Positions 18,372 through 36,501 of a DNA stretch of 64,000 bases are shown piece by piece. Made by a program: the position numbers and the translations under genes. The stretch comes from Helicobacter bilis (GTDB lineage: Bacteria; Campylobacterota; Campylobacteria; Campylobacterales; Helicobacteraceae): assembly GCF_001999985.1 (NCBI RefSeq), contig NZ_CP019645.1, positions 868,001-932,000 of the forward strand, written 5' to 3'. The notes beneath the pieces are model-generated. The model was not told the origin of the DNA, searched no databases, and worked only from the letters and a program-made list of their open reading frames with translations. Position 1 is the first letter of the stretch; each line of letters starts with the position of its first letter.

Positions 18372-19271
18372 TTATAATTTTCCTCTTAGTTTTTTAGACA
18401 ACCTATTTAATCGTCTAAAAAATGTTTTATTTAACTTCTTATTTAATCTCTCGATCTCTAGCTGACAATCGCTCATATATCCATAAATGAAAGGATGGAC
18501 CAAGTGCATCGGCTTTGGCGTGATTTTATAGCCTAATGCCTCAAAGATTTCTGCTTTACCCTTATGAACATACAACATTATGTTTTGTCTATACCAATGT
18601 GCAATTTTTGTATTTTCCCACACCTTTGGACGCACAATATCGAAACACACATAGTCATACTTTTTAAAAATGTCTGCCCAATAGGCTGGTGGTTGCTCAT
18701 TGACATGATGTGTGCCACCTTGATGGGGAATTGCTGCGGAAAAAAGAATAATATCAGATAGGGAAGTTAGGGTACGAACAAAATTTTCTGCATATTCTGC
18801 GTATAAATGCTCGGCAACCTCTAAGGATTGTGCGATACTAAAGGGTTTGCCCCCCCCCCCATTGTGTCTAAGCGTATCGCTATTTGTGTCATTTGTATTT
18901 TGCGTATTAGTTTTAATATCTGCATTTTTACAATGCTCTAAAACCTCGCTTACTATCGCATTAGAATCTGCAGTCAAATCTATTCTATGAAAAAAATTGT
19001 ATGGAATGAAAAAGCGTTCGCCCTCCACACTATTGCCATCAATACCACAAATGCTAATATTGCCATATTTTTCCTGCCATGCCCTAAGCCATGTGCCAAC
19101 ACCACAACCAACATCAATGACACTCGTTACACCATCGCTTAAGTTCGGCAATAACTCTGCAATAGAATCAAGTGTTGCTTTTGCAGATTTGTAACTCTCA
19201 TTTCCTTGATCGCCATACCACTCTGCATTATAGGTTGCCATCATCTCGACACTACTCATTTTGTTATCCAT
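18372..19271 (-). CDS. Phase-variable class I SAM-dependent methyltransferase
   Basis: The SAM-binding motif I is clear as VIDVGCGVGTWLRAW (about 47-61), with acidic motif II GIDGNSVEGE. EVAEHL and a loop IPHQGGTHHVNEQPPAYWAD follow, in the style of methyltransferases found in capsule, O-antigen and flagellar-glycan loci. A run of 11 G on the coding strand (residues about 137-141, NGGGGK) lies in an Asn/Thr-rich linker between the two halves of the catalytic domain, so slippage would remove the second half. The frame is open (ON). It follows rpsT by 25 nt and may share its promoter. Substrate is unknown; a small sugar or glycan is inferred. Confidence 0.75.
   Translation of the reverse strand: MDNKMSSVEMMATYNAEWYGDQGNESYKSAKATLDSIAELLPNLSDGVTSVIDVGCGVGTWLRAWQEKYGNISICGIDGNSVEGERFFIPYNFFHRIDLTADSNAIVSEVLEHCKNADIKTNTQNTNDTNSDTLRHNGGGGKPFSIAQSLEVAEHLYAEYAENFVRTLTSLSDIILFSAAIPHQGGTHHVNEQPPAYWADIFKKYDYVCFDIVRPKVWENTKIAHWYRQNIMLYVHKGKAEIFEALGYKITPKPMHLVHPFIYGYMSDCQLEIERLNKKLNKTFFRRLNRLSKKLRGKL
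18850..18860 (-). repeat. Poly-C/poly-G tract (11) in the methyltransferase
   Basis: Eleven consecutive C on the plus strand encode the glycine run of the methyltransferase. With this length the frame is open. Confidence 0.88.
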
Positions 19272-19296
19272 ATTCTTTTCCCCTAATAAATACGCG

Positions 19297-19569
19297 TTAC
19301 GCTGCTTGGCTAAGCTTTTTTACCGCACTATTTAGTCGGCTTACTTTTCGTGCGGCTGTGTTTTTCTTTAAGATTCCCTTGCTTACAAACTTGTGGATCT
19401 CTTTGTTTGCGATTTTGAAAGCTTCATTTGCTTTGTCAAGGTCTTTACTTGCTACTGCTTCACGCACTGCTTTTGTGATGTTTTTAAGTCGTGTGCGATA
19501 ATATCTATTGCGTTCTGTCCTTTTCTCTGTTTGACGAATGCGTTTTTCTGCTGACTTATGATTTGCCAT
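19297..19569 (-). CDS. rpsT: 30S ribosomal protein S20
   Basis: This 90-residue protein begins [20 protein letters not shown] and is highly basic and helical as expected for S20, which binds the 16S 5' domain early in assembly. The start chosen has AAAAGGA upstream; a longer reading from an upstream TTG would add 17 unlike residues. It is divergent from glmM, the same neighbour as in H. pylori, but the following gene is the phase-variable methyltransferase rather than prfA. Confidence 0.96.
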   Translation of the reverse strand: MANHKSAEKRIRQTEKRTERNRYYRTRLKNITKAVREAVASKDLDKANEAFKIANKEIHKFVSKGILKKNTAARKVSRLNSAVKKLSQAA

Positions 19570-19611
19570 GTTTTTCCTTTTAAATAAAATAACAAAAATT
19601 AAAAGCCTTAA

Positions 19612-19643
19612 TTTTAACATAAAATCTTTAAAGTATGTTAAAA
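19612..19643. promoter_or_regulatory. Inverted repeat between divergent rpsT and glmM
   Basis: TTTTAACATA and its exact complement TATGTTAAAA are separated by 12 bases in the 107-nt divergent promoter region. Each arm contains a TAAAAT-like -10 candidate facing opposite ways, so the repeat may be two mirrored promoters or a shared regulator site. Confidence 0.4.
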
Positions 19644-19676
19644 TTTTATGATTTATTGCATTAAGGAAAGAAGTAT

Positions 19677-21011
19677 ATGAAGATTTTTGGCACAGATGGC
19701 GTGAGGGGTAAGGCTGGTGTGGATATTACCGCTATGGTTGCGTTGCGGCTTGGCATTGCTGCTGGATTGTATTTCCAAAGAGATTCTATTGGGAATAGAA
19801 TCCTTGTTGGCAAGGATACAAGGCGAAGCGGCTATATGGTTGAAAATGCGCTTGTATCCGGGCTTACTGCCGTTGGTATGGATGTGATACAAGTAGGTCC
19901 TATGCCAACACCCGCTATTGCGTTTTTGACTGAAGATATGCGTTGTGATGCGGGCATTATGATTAGTGCTAGTCATAATCCCTACTTTGATAATGGCATT
20001 AAATTCTTTGATAAATATGGCTTTAAACTCGATGAGACAAAAGAGCAAGAGATAGAATCTTTATATCATAGCAAGGATTTAGAGAGACATTATAAAATCG
20101 GCACAGAGATTGGCGCAAGTAAAAGGATTGATGATGTGATAGGTCGCTATATCGTGCATATTAAGAACTCTTTTCCTAAGCATTTAACTTTGCAAGGGGT
20201 AAGAATCGTGCTTGATTGTGCGAATGGTGCGGCATATAAGGTCGCCCCTAGCGTGTTTGAAGAGCTTGGTGCTGATGTGATTGTGCTAAGTGATTCTCCA
20301 AATGGCTCAAATATTAATGAAAACTGCGGGGCAATGCACCCAAATGTATTAGCCGATGAGGTAAAAAGGCTTCGTGCGGATATTGGCTTTGGGCTTGATG
20401 GTGATGCGGATAGATTGATAGTGATTGATAATGAAGGTAATTTAATCGATGGAGATAAGCTAATCGGGGCATTAGCTCTCTATCAAAAAAAGAAAAAATT
20501 GCTACATAATAATGGCATAGTAGCGACACTTATGAGTAATATCGCGCTAGAGACTTTCTTAAGAGTGCATGATATTAAGCTAGAGCGATGCAATGTCGGC
20601 GATAAATATGTATTACAAGCAATGCTTAAATGTGGCTTTAACTTTGGTGGGGAACAAAGCGGACATATCATCTTTTCAGACTTTGCAAAAACGGGTGATG
20701 GCTTAGTCTCTGCCCTGCAAGTAGCAGCCCTTGTGTTAGAGAGCAACAAAACAAGTAAAGATGCACTAAATCCATTTGCCCTTGCACCACAAAAGCAAAG
20801 TAATCTTCAAATAAAGCAAAAATTACCACTAGATTCCATACAAGGCTTAAATGAGATTCTAAAAGAGATAGAATCTCATAAAATCCGCCATCTAGTCCGC
20901 TACTCTGGCACAGAGAATAAAATCCGCATTCTACTTGAGGGCAATGATGAAGCAAAACTTGAATCTTATAATGCTAAGTTGCAAGAACTTTTTCTAAAAA
21001 CTCTATGCTAA
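19677..21011 (+). CDS. glmM: Phosphoglucosamine mutase
   Basis: GlmM converts glucosamine-6-phosphate to glucosamine-1-phosphate for peptidoglycan and LPS. The N-terminus is the family signature [13 protein letters not shown]; the phosphoserine loop is [16 protein letters not shown] (Ser near 99); the metal loop is DGDADR (about 242-247); and the sugar-binding [12 protein letters not shown] lies near the C-terminus. It is 444 residues, the standard length. Three bases after it begins a reading frame for a secreted protein, so lspA, the usual H. pylori neighbour, is absent. A long inverted pair of the AGATTCT word lies within the gene at 20851-20879. Confidence 0.97.
   Translation: MKIFGTDGVRGKAGVDITAMVALRLGIAAGLYFQRDSIGNRILVGKDTRRSGYMVENALVSGLTAVGMDVIQVGPMPTPAIAFLTEDMRCDAGIMISASHNPYFDNGIKFFDKYGFKLDETKEQEIESLYHSKDLERHYKIGTEIGASKRIDDVIGRYIVHIKNSFPKHLTLQGVRIVLDCANGAAYKVAPSVFEELGADVIVLSDSPNGSNINENCGAMHPNVLADEVKRLRADIGFGLDGDADRLIVIDNEGNLIDGDKLIGALALYQKKKKLLHNNGIVATLMSNIALETFLRVHDIKLERCNVGDKYVLQAMLKCGFNFGGEQSGHIIFSDFAKTGDGLVSALQVAALVLESNKTSKDALNPFALAPQKQSNLQIKQKLPLDSIQGLNEILKEIESHKIRHLVRYSGTENKIRILLEGNDEAKLESYNAKLQELFLKTLC
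20851..20879. repeat. Inverted pair ATGAGATTCTA / TAGAATCTCAT inside glmM
   Basis: Two perfectly complementary 11-mers are separated by 7 bases. They encode part of [11 protein letters not shown], so the hairpin is within coding sequence. It belongs to the over-represented AGATTCT word family. Confidence 0.65.
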
Positions 21012-21035
21012 AGCATGTCAAAACAAGGAAGCATA

Positions 21036-21470
21036 ATGTCTAGGCTTTTAATATCTCTATTTTTTACATTTTTTTCTATTGCACTAGCCGCTACAAAAGA
21101 CAATAAACTTGCAACAGATTCTACTAACTTAGCCTGTTTTAAGGAACAATGCAAAGGCGGTATTTGTATCTATATATGTAATATTAGCGACATTGATTTT
21201 AATCGTTATATTATAGAATCTAGTGAGATTGAATACGCTTATGCTACATGGCTAGAGCTTACAAAAATGGAGTATTTACCGCAGACTTTACCAAATGAAA
21301 ACTATGAATATACAGATGAACAAACCACTATAAAATACGCTTGGAAAACTAAAGATAGACTAGAGATTGGCTTTTATGAAAGAGAGAATCTTGTAGGCAG
21401 TCTGCATATCTATAAAAGTGATAAATTTATTGTAATTGATGATGGGTTGCACTCTATTATAAATTATTAG
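21036..21470 (+). CDS. Uncharacterised small exported protein
   Basis: I do not recognise this protein. From the start chosen (ATG with AAGGAAG upstream; an ATG 21 nt earlier adds seven residues) it has 144 residues with a clear signal peptide (MSRLLISLFFTFFSIALAA). The mature part has four closely spaced cysteines (ACFKEQCKGGICIYIC), probably disulfide-bonded in the periplasm. It is about 24 nt downstream of glmM and 8 nt before the next gene, so the three probably form one transcript. Confidence 0.6.
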   Translation: MSRLLISLFFTFFSIALAATKDNKLATDSTNLACFKEQCKGGICIYICNISDIDFNRYIIESSEIEYAYATWLELTKMEYLPQTLPNENYEYTDEQTTIKYAWKTKDRLEIGFYERENLVGSLHIYKSDKFIVIDDGLHSIINY

Positions 21471-21478
21471 GAAATCTC

Positions 21479-22123
21479 ATGCTTAAAACACCGCTTGTTA
21501 TCATGCCACACTCTCTCACACAATATGCAACTATGTCTTATGATACACATGGCGGGAATATCACGGGTGATGATATAGAATCTATCAAGCATATTTTAGA
21601 GACTGATACAAAAGAGCTACTCATTTTTATCGGTGGATTCTGTGATACTTATTATAAAGTTGTATGGAGGGCATTTTGTGAGAGCTTGTTTTCACAAAGA
21701 AAAAAAGAGAAGCAATATAGTATGCTTTATATGAGTTTTAATTGCTATGCTTTTTTACTTGATTTTCTACCAAAGTTAAGTAAGGCTGGATACAGCATTT
21801 CTGTGATAGCGCATAGCTGGGGTGCGAAAAATATCTTGCGTTGCTGTTTAGATTCTAATGCGATTTATTTAAAGAATCTTATAACACTTGATTGTGTAGG
21901 ACACTTTAAAATCACTCATCGTCCAAAACATATACAATCTTGGGAAAATATCTATATCGTTAATCATTTCGAACACTACAATCGTGCAAATATCGCCGCT
22001 ATAATCGGTGGTGCAAAACAAGAAATCATCTATGCAGATATAAACACAGGTGTAGCCCCACCAGCCCATCATGCAAGCGTGCCTACAATGCTACATAATG
22101 CCAAACTCATAAGATTGTGGTGA
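21479..22123 (+). CDS. Putative alpha/beta-hydrolase (lipase/esterase-like)
   Basis: A nucleophile-elbow motif is visible as SVIAHSWGAKN (about 107-117, Ser as the likely nucleophile), followed by LITLDCVG, which fits the strand bearing an acid residue. A late pair of histidines (PAHHASVP, about 199) could supply the catalytic His. This order and the WENIYIVN segment resemble lipase-like alpha/beta-hydrolases. No signal peptide is seen, so it is probably cytoplasmic. It is 214 residues. It follows the secreted-protein gene by 8 nt. Substrate is unknown and the family call is tentative. Confidence 0.55.
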   Translation: MLKTPLVIMPHSLTQYATMSYDTHGGNITGDDIESIKHILETDTKELLIFIGGFCDTYYKVVWRAFCESLFSQRKKEKQYSMLYMSFNCYAFLLDFLPKLSKAGYSISVIAHSWGAKNILRCCLDSNAIYLKNLITLDCVGHFKITHRPKHIQSWENIYIVNHFEHYNRANIAAIIGGAKQEIIYADINTGVAPPAHHASVPTMLHNAKLIRLW

Positions 22124-22229
22124 TGATTACTCTCAAACATATTGCTTAAGCTAGAAACTAAGTCATGAACGCAGACTGCATTTGCTTGTGTTCATCAAGA
22201 TTTCAGTAAAAACGACAAATTCTAGTAAT

Positions 22230-22351
22230 TGTCGTGTTGATCGAAGCAAAATATCCAATATAAAATCTTAAAAAAAATCGACTTCGTCTCAAAATAACAA
22301 AACTCCAGATTCTGCGTGAAACATTTGCTTTCACTTAACATGACAAATTTT
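22230..22351. repeat. Cluster of three degenerate dispersed-repeat copies in opposite orientations
   Basis: 22230-22256 reads TGTCGTGTTGATCGAAGCAA AATATCC on the plus strand; 22277-22312 and 22319-22351 are related copies in the opposite orientation (for example ACATTTGCTTTCACTTAACA TGACAA). They match the coding copies at 2.2 and 6.4 kb at most positions. The inverted arrangement could fold into a hairpin after the hydrolase gene. Confidence 0.55.
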
Positions 22352-22553
22352 CATATTGCAATCTAGTTCTCGCATAGTTATTCTATCCAACAACCCTGCT
22401 TTTTATTTATTCTGCTCTTACCTATGTTTTGAATGCTTGTTTAAGTGCTAAAATTTTGATAGATGATCTTTATGCCAAATTTCAACTCTATATTGTTTTT
22501 GGAATACTTTTTGTTTGCACAAGGGCAAGACTTTATGTCTTTTCTTGTTTTGT

Positions 22554-22575
22554 ATCTGCAACTTTTGTTGCAGAT
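22554..22575. repeat. Perfect 9-bp hairpin
   Basis: ATCTGCAAC and GTTGCAGAT flank a TTTT loop. There is no T-run on either side, so terminator function is uncertain. Confidence 0.5.
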
Positions 22576-22687
22576 TCTTAACTCCGAAACTTCGTTAATA
22601 AAATCTTTCACAATATTTATTTCATAAGACTTTATCTTTTTGTATTAATTAGATTTTGCTACAATATCGATTCTTTTTACTTTTTAT

Positions 22688-22763
22688 GACCCTTTCATCT
22701 AGAGGCCAAGGATACCGCCCTTTCACGGCGGTAACGAAGGTTCAAATCCTTCAAGGGTCGCCA
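22688..22763 (+). tRNA. tRNA-Glu (anticodon TTC)
   Basis: The acceptor GACCCTT pairs with AAGGGTC, the anticodon stem CCGCC/GGCGG encloses CTTTCAC with anticodon TTC, and the T-loop reads GGTTCAAATCC. The 3' CCA is encoded. It is isolated, between the hydrolase gene and the fusA cluster. Confidence 0.95.
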
Positions 22764-23192
22764 TTCTTTAGAATCTACTTTATTTTATAATTAAGATTTA
22801 TTTAACAATTATCAGCGTATATTCAATTCCTGAAGTAGATTTTCATAATAATATATGAAAAATCTTTAAATTTATAGGATATTAAGCTTTTGAAAAACTA
22901 AAAAATAAGATTAAAATGATTGTCTGTATAATAAATCATGAAAGAAACTAACTGAATGATTTTGAAGTGTATCTAAAGATTCCATAGCATAACGATAAAT
23001 ATAAGTGTCATTTGGAAAATATCAAAACCGCCTTTATACCTTAATTTGACAATATCCCTAAATATATAAGCAAAAATATTATTCAAAAAGAATAAGGTAA
23101 GAAACACGGAAAATCCATATTGTTTGCAATACAGGCATTTAGCAATAATGCTAACCTAATACTGCAATTTAGCAACATGAATTTATTTTAGA
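22764..23192. other. A+T-rich region without recognisable gene
   Basis: All six frames are broken by frequent stops, with no ribosome site-linked ORF of note and no repeat copy. Nothing further can be supported. Confidence 0.5.
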
Positions 23193-23343
23193 CTATTTCT
23201 TAGTCTGATTTTGGTTGGGATTCATTTGCTTCCCTCTATTGCCTTGAGCTTGTGCAAATTGCTTATTTACACCCGATGTTCCCTTTGTTTGCATTCTGCT
23301 GATTTGCAGCATTATCTTGAGGGCTTATTTTTTTATCACTCAT
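23193..23343 (-). pseudogene. Small Gln/Asn-rich protein gene with a single-base frameshift
   Basis: Reading from an ATG preceded by AAAGGATTTGTT, the frame gives MSDKKISPQDNAANQQNANKG and then meets a stop after a few codons. Dropping one G in the GGG run (AAAGGGAACATCGGG) restores a frame that continues ...SGVNKQFAQAQGNRGKQMNP and ends NQNQTKK, 50 codons in all. GNRGKQMNPN resembles the NRAKQLNPNN motif of small hydrophilic proteins in many bacteria. The gene has a TATACT promoter candidate upstream. The shift may be a real mutation or an assembly error. Confidence 0.55.
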
Positions 23344-23667
23344 AACAAATCCTTTCATAAAAATTTAGTATATAATGCTATGTGCGCATAATACAAAAAA
23401 ACGATTTGTCAAGAGTTTTTATGTGATCTACTGATAAATTTTCAATTTGAAAGCTTTTATATGTAGATTATCGTTTATACAACTTATACAACAAGATTTA
23501 ATTGTAGCTAAATTTTCACCATTAAATCGCACAATATTGCAGTAAAAAACAATTATGAAAAAGTTAAAATAATATAGTAATTTTGAAGTTTTGAGATTGA
23601 ATCTAAACTTATGAGTTTAGATTCTATAAGTGTAATTATGATAAGCTAAATGGATAGCAAAGCGGGA
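23344..23667 (-). other. Intergenic region downstream of fusA
   Basis: It holds the candidate promoter (TATACT, minus strand, near 23367-23372) of the small frameshifted ORF and the hairpin listed next. No further gene is seen. Confidence 0.5.
23599..23624 (-). terminator. Perfect 11-bp hairpin downstream of fusA
   Basis: GAATCTAAACT and AGTTTAGATTC flank a TATG loop, 44 nt after the fusA stop. It closes the long ribosomal/transcription gene run and contains the AGATTC/GAATCT word in inverted orientation. There is no clean T-run, so it may be a processing or termination structure. Confidence 0.55.
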
Positions 23668-25746
23668 TTAGCTACTGCGTTTATCCATGATTTCTTTAGC
23701 GATATTGCTAGGCACTTCGCCATAGTGATCAAATTCCATCGTATAAGTGCCTCTACCCTGTGTAGCTGAACGCAAATCAGTAGAATAGCCAAACATTTCA
23801 GCAAGTGGCACGAACGCATTAACGATTTTTAACCCCATTCTATCGTCCATAGAGTTAATCTGTCCTCTTCTGCGGTTTAAATCGCCGATAACATCGCCCA
23901 TATACTCTTCTGGCACTTCAACTTCCACTTTCATCATAGGCTCTAATAATACCGCATTTGCCTTGCGACAAGCATCTTTAAATGCCATAGATCCAGCAAT
24001 CTTAAATGCCATTTCGCTTGAATCTACTTCGTGGTAGCTTCCATCATAAAGCGTTACTTTACAATCTACCACTGGATAGCCTGCTAACACACCATTTTGC
24101 ATTGCTTCTTGGATACCCTTATCAACGGCTGGGATATATTCTTTTGGGATCACACCACCGCTAATCTCATTTACAAATTCATAACCACTGCCCGCCTCTT
24201 TTGGCTCTAGCTTAATATGCACATGTCCGTATTGCCCACGACCACCTGACTGCTTGGCGTATTTACATTCTTGTGTAACACTGCTGCGAATAGTCTCCCT
24301 AAAGGCAACTTGTGGCTGTCCAACTTCTGCTTCAACGCGGAATTCTCGCTTTAGTCTATCCACAATGATTTCAAGATGCAATTCGCCCATACCGCCTATA
24401 AGTGTTTGCCCTGTTTCTTCCTGTGTGCTTACCCTAAAGCTTGGGTCTTCTTCTGCAAGCTTACCAAGTGCTACTGCCATTTTCTCTTGATCTGCTTTTG
24501 TCTTTGGCTCAACTGCGATATGTATAACAGGTTCTGGGAACTCCATACGCTCTAGAATCACGGGCTTTTTATCATCACAAAGTGTATCTCCAGTTAGCGT
24601 CTCTTTTAAACCAACAAAGGCACAAATCTCACCGGCATAGACTTCTTTAATATCTTCTCTCTTATTAGAGTGCATTTTTAAAAGTCGCCCTACCCTTTCC
24701 TTTTTGCCTTTTGTAGAGTTATACACATAGCTACCAGATTCTAACTTACCGCGATATACACGCACGAATGTAAGCTGTCCAACAAAAGGGTCTGTCATAA
24801 TCTTAAATGCAAGTCCTGCAAATTCGCCATCATCGCTAGATTCTACAAGCACCTCTTCTTCTGTTTTTGGCTCAATGCCCTTAATTTCTGCAACTTCTGT
24901 TGGTGCGGGGAGATAATCAACGACTGCATCAAGCAATGTTTGCACACCTTTGTTTTTAAAGCTTGAACCACAAAGCATAGGGATAAGGCTCATATTATGG
25001 CAACCCATTTTAATGCCTTTTTTAATCTCTGCTTCACTTAGCTCTTCGCCACCTAGATATTTTTCCATTAAAGCTTCATCTTGCTCGGCTGCAGATTCCA
25101 CAAGCTTTTCTCTATATTCATTTGCTTTATCCATTAAATCTGCTGGAATCTCTTCTATATCGTATTTTGCACCCATAGATTCATCATTCCACACGATAGC
25201 TTTCATTAATACTAAATCAACTACACCTTTGAAAGAATCTTCCGCACCGATAGGAATGCAGATTGGCACAGGATTAGCCTTTAGTCGCTCTTTGATTTGT
25301 GATTCTACATTATAGAAATTCGCACCGATTCTATCCATTTTATTCACAAATACCATACGCGGCACGCCATATTTATTTGCTTGTCGCCACACGGTTTCAC
25401 TTTGGGGCTGCACACCACCGACAGAACAAAACACAGCCACAGCACCATCAAGCACACGCATAGACCTCTCTACTTCAATTGTAAAATCGACATGTCCGGG
25501 AGTGTCGATGAGATTAATTTGATGATCTTTCCAAAAGCAAGTAGTCGCCGCAGAAGTAATAGTGATACCTCTCTCTTTTTCTTGCTCCATCCAGTCCATT
25601 GTCGCAGCACCATCATGCACTTCGCCAATCTTATGGCTTACACCTGTGTAGAATAAGATTCTCTCTGAAGTTGTCGTTTTTCCAGCATCAATATGTGCGG
25701 CAATACCGATATTGCGTATTTTATTTAAAGGGGTTTTTCTAGCCAT
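23668..25746 (-). CDS. fusA: Elongation factor G
   Basis: EF-G is the GTPase that drives ribosomal translocation. The P-loop is [10 protein letters not shown] (about 17-26), switch II is DTPGHVDFT and the guanine motif is NKMD. Domains II-V follow, with GRGQYGHVH in domain IV and [11 protein letters not shown] near the C-terminus. At 692 residues it is full length. It is the last gene of the rpsL-rpsG-fusA string and has an AAGGA ribosome site. Confidence 0.98.
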   Translation of the reverse strand: MARKTPLNKIRNIGIAAHIDAGKTTTSERILFYTGVSHKIGEVHDGAATMDWMEQEKERGITITSAATTCFWKDHQINLIDTPGHVDFTIEVERSMRVLDGAVAVFCSVGGVQPQSETVWRQANKYGVPRMVFVNKMDRIGANFYNVESQIKERLKANPVPICIPIGAEDSFKGVVDLVLMKAIVWNDESMGAKYDIEEIPADLMDKANEYREKLVESAAEQDEALMEKYLGGEELSEAEIKKGIKMGCHNMSLIPMLCGSSFKNKGVQTLLDAVVDYLPAPTEVAEIKGIEPKTEEEVLVESSDDGEFAGLAFKIMTDPFVGQLTFVRVYRGKLESGSYVYNSTKGKKERVGRLLKMHSNKREDIKEVYAGEICAFVGLKETLTGDTLCDDKKPVILERMEFPEPVIHIAVEPKTKADQEKMAVALGKLAEEDPSFRVSTQEETGQTLIGGMGELHLEIIVDRLKREFRVEAEVGQPQVAFRETIRSSVTQECKYAKQSGGRGQYGHVHIKLEPKEAGSGYEFVNEISGGVIPKEYIPAVDKGIQEAMQNGVLAGYPVVDCKVTLYDGSYHEVDSSEMAFKIAGSMAFKDACRKANAVLLEPMMKVEVEVPEEYMGDVIGDLNRRRGQINSMDDRMGLKIVNAFVPLAEMFGYSTDLRSATQGRGTYTMEFDHYGEVPSNIAKEIMDKRSS

Positions 25747-25760
25747 TTATTATCCTTAAA

Positions 25761-26249
<489 letters not shown>

Positions 26250-26255
26250 TCAAAA

Positions 26256-26639
26256 TTATTTTTTAGCATCTTTTGCTTTTTTAGCACCATATTTACTGCG
26301 TGAAACAGATCGCTTTGCAACACCTGCAGTATCAAGCGCACCGCGGATAATATGATATTTAACACCCGGTAAGTCTCTTACCCTGCCACCACGCACTAAT
26401 ACAATAGAGTGCTCTTGTAAGTTATGACCAATACCCGGTATATAACTAATCACTTCAAACTTGCTTGTAAGTCGCACTTTAGCTACTTTTCTAATCGCTG
26501 AGTTTGGCTTCTTTGGTGTTGTAGTATAAACTCTTGTGCAAACACCTCTTCTTTGAGGACACTCTACTAACGCTGGCGACTTTGTCTTTTTGACAACCTT
26601 TTTTCTTTCCTTGCGAATCAACTGATTAAACGTTGGCAC
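26256..26639 (-). CDS. rpsL: 30S ribosomal protein S12 with Arg at position 88
   Basis: S12 lines the decoding centre. The 127-residue protein begins at a GTG with AAGGA seven bases upstream and reads [17 protein letters not shown]. Lys43 is present ([12 protein letters not shown]), but the loop reads [13 protein letters not shown]: residue 88 is Arg (codon AGA), where nearly all bacteria, including H. pylori and C. jejuni as I recall them, have Lys. K88R (K87R in E. coli numbering) is a known streptomycin-resistance substitution. Residue 70 is Ile ([10 protein letters not shown]) where Glu is usual. The rest is conventional. Confidence 0.97.
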   Translation of the reverse strand: MPTFNQLIRKERKKVVKKTKSPALVECPQRRGVCTRVYTTTPKKPNSAIRKVAKVRLTSKFEVISYIPGIGHNLQEHSIVLVRGGRVRDLPGVKYHIIRGALDTAGVAKRSVSRSKYGAKKAKDAKK

Positions 26640-26678
26640 ACATCCATCCTTATAATAAAATTTACAAAATTTTTGGCT

Positions 26679-26684
26679 ATTATA
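26679..26684 (-). promoter_or_regulatory. Probable -10 element of rpsL-rpsG-fusA
   Basis: On the minus strand TATAAT occurs in AAGTATAATAGCC, 39 nt before the rpsL start in the short gap after rpoBC. It could give the str genes their own promoter. No clear -35 box is present. Confidence 0.5.
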
Positions 26685-26707
26685 CTTAAAAAATGTTTAG
26701 ATTAAAC

Positions 26708-35410
<8,703 letters not shown>

Positions 35411-35474
35411 CTACCATACCCCATAACAGAAATATGATACAATAGAGAGAACATTTATAAAATTATAAAAATGC

Positions 35475-35524
35475 AAAAAAGCCTATCCAAAGGCGGATAG
35501 AATCTCCGCCACAAAGATAGGCTT
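35475..35524 (-). terminator. Rho-independent terminator or attenuator between rplL and rpoBC
   Basis: On the minus strand AAGCCTATC pairs with GATAGGCTT around an inner stem GGCGGA/TCCGCC, and TTTTTT follows directly. It lies about 15 nt after rplL and 115 nt before rpoBC. A partial terminator here would set the ratio of L7/L12 to polymerase, as the rplL-rpoB attenuator does in E. coli. Confidence 0.8.
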
Positions 35525-35540
35525 AAAAAGCTTACAATAG

Positions 35541-35927
35541 TTAGGTAAAAAGTTTTACTTCTACTTTTGCACCCGCTTCTTCAAGTTTTTTCTTAAAGTT
35601 TTCAGCGTCTTCTTTGCTTACGCCTTCTTTAAGTGTATTTGGTGTTTTCTCTGTTGCTTCTTTAGCTTCTTTTAAGCCAAGACCAGTGATTTCTCTAACA
35701 GCCTTAATAACATTGATTTTATTTGCACCCGCATCAACAAGCACAACATCAAATTCTGTTTTTTCTTCAGCTGCAGCCCCAGCACCGCCACCAGCAACTG
35801 CACCAGCTACAACCGTTGGAGCAGCACTTACACCAAATTTTTCTTCAAACGCTTTCACTAACTCTGATAACTCTAAAACCGATAAATTACCGATGTATTC
35901 TAATACATCTTCTTTTGAAATTGCCAT
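35541..35927 (-). CDS. rplL: 50S ribosomal protein L7/L12
   Basis: This 128-residue acidic stalk protein recruits the translational GTPases. It has the N-terminal dimerisation region ([20 protein letters not shown]), the Ala/Gly hinge ([14 protein letters not shown]) and the factor-binding C-terminal domain ([20 protein letters not shown]). It starts one base after the rplJ stop. Confidence 0.98.
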   Translation of the reverse strand: MAISKEDVLEYIGNLSVLELSELVKAFEEKFGVSAAPTVVAGAVAGGGAGAAAEEKTEFDVVLVDAGANKINVIKAVREITGLGLKEAKEATEKTPNTLKEGVSKEDAENFKKKLEEAGAKVEVKLFT

Positions 35928-35928
35928 A

Positions 35929-36417
35929 TTAAGCTCCTTGCTCTTCTTTTTGTTTTCTTAAATTGTCTAATCCTGTCGCAAAATACCTTGCAGGTGCTGT
36001 CCATACAGACAACAACATACCAATCAATTCATCTTTGCTTGGTAGTTTAGATACTGCAGTGATATGCTTAGAATCTACAATCTCGCCATCAAAATAGCCA
36101 AATTTAACGCTAAATTTTTCGCTATTTGCTTCTTGAAATTTACATACAACTTTTGATAAAGAAATCTGATCGTTAGACCAAATATAAATATTTGTATCTT
36201 TGAGTTCAGCTTCTTTATAACCTGCTTGTTTCAATGCAATATTTGCAAGCTTATTTTTAATAACCTGCACACAAATATCAGAATCTTTAGAGCTTCTGCG
36301 TAAAGACTCTAATTGCTTTACTTGCAATCCTTTATAATCACAAATAATCATTGCACTAGCATTTTTAAAGCTTTCGCTTAAATTTGCCACAAGCTGCGCT
36401 TTCTCTTCTCTTGTCAT
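35929..36417 (-). CDS. rplJ: 50S ribosomal protein L10
   Basis: L10 is the base of the L7/L12 stalk. The 162-residue protein begins [20 protein letters not shown] with [15 protein letters not shown]; its C-terminal helix would bind L7/L12 dimers. A strong AAAGGAGGAAGC ribosome site precedes it. The leader between rplA and rplJ (about 116 nt) is where L10 autoregulation operates in other bacteria; a palindrome is present there. Confidence 0.97.
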   Translation of the reverse strand: MTREEKAQLVANLSESFKNASAMIICDYKGLQVKQLESLRRSSKDSDICVQVIKNKLANIALKQAGYKEAELKDTNIYIWSNDQISLSKVVCKFQEANSEKFSVKFGYFDGEIVDSKHITAVSKLPSKDELIGMLLSVWTAPARYFATGLDNLRKQKEEQGA

Positions 36418-36501
36418 GCTTCCTCCTTTCAGCCTTCAAACTTATACGGGGTAATTTTTAAGCTTCACGCCCCAGTAGTCTCTAGCCCAAGATAAAGATA
36501 A

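Larger units (their letters stand above)
22124..22687. other. Gene-poor region upstream of tRNA-Glu
   Basis: No convincing gene is present. It holds three degenerate copies of the dispersed repeat (listed separately), a short inverted repeat ACGACAA/TTGTCGT at 22212-22235 and a perfect 9-bp hairpin ATCTGCAAC-TTTT-GTTGCAGAT at 22554-22575 without a following T-run. A 31-codon ATG frame at 22535 has no support. Confidence 0.6.

Noticed and set aside
22535-22630. 31-codon ATG frame (MSFLVLYLQLLL...)
   Set aside because: No ribosome site, and its sequence includes the perfect ATCTGCAAC hairpin, which explains the composition better.
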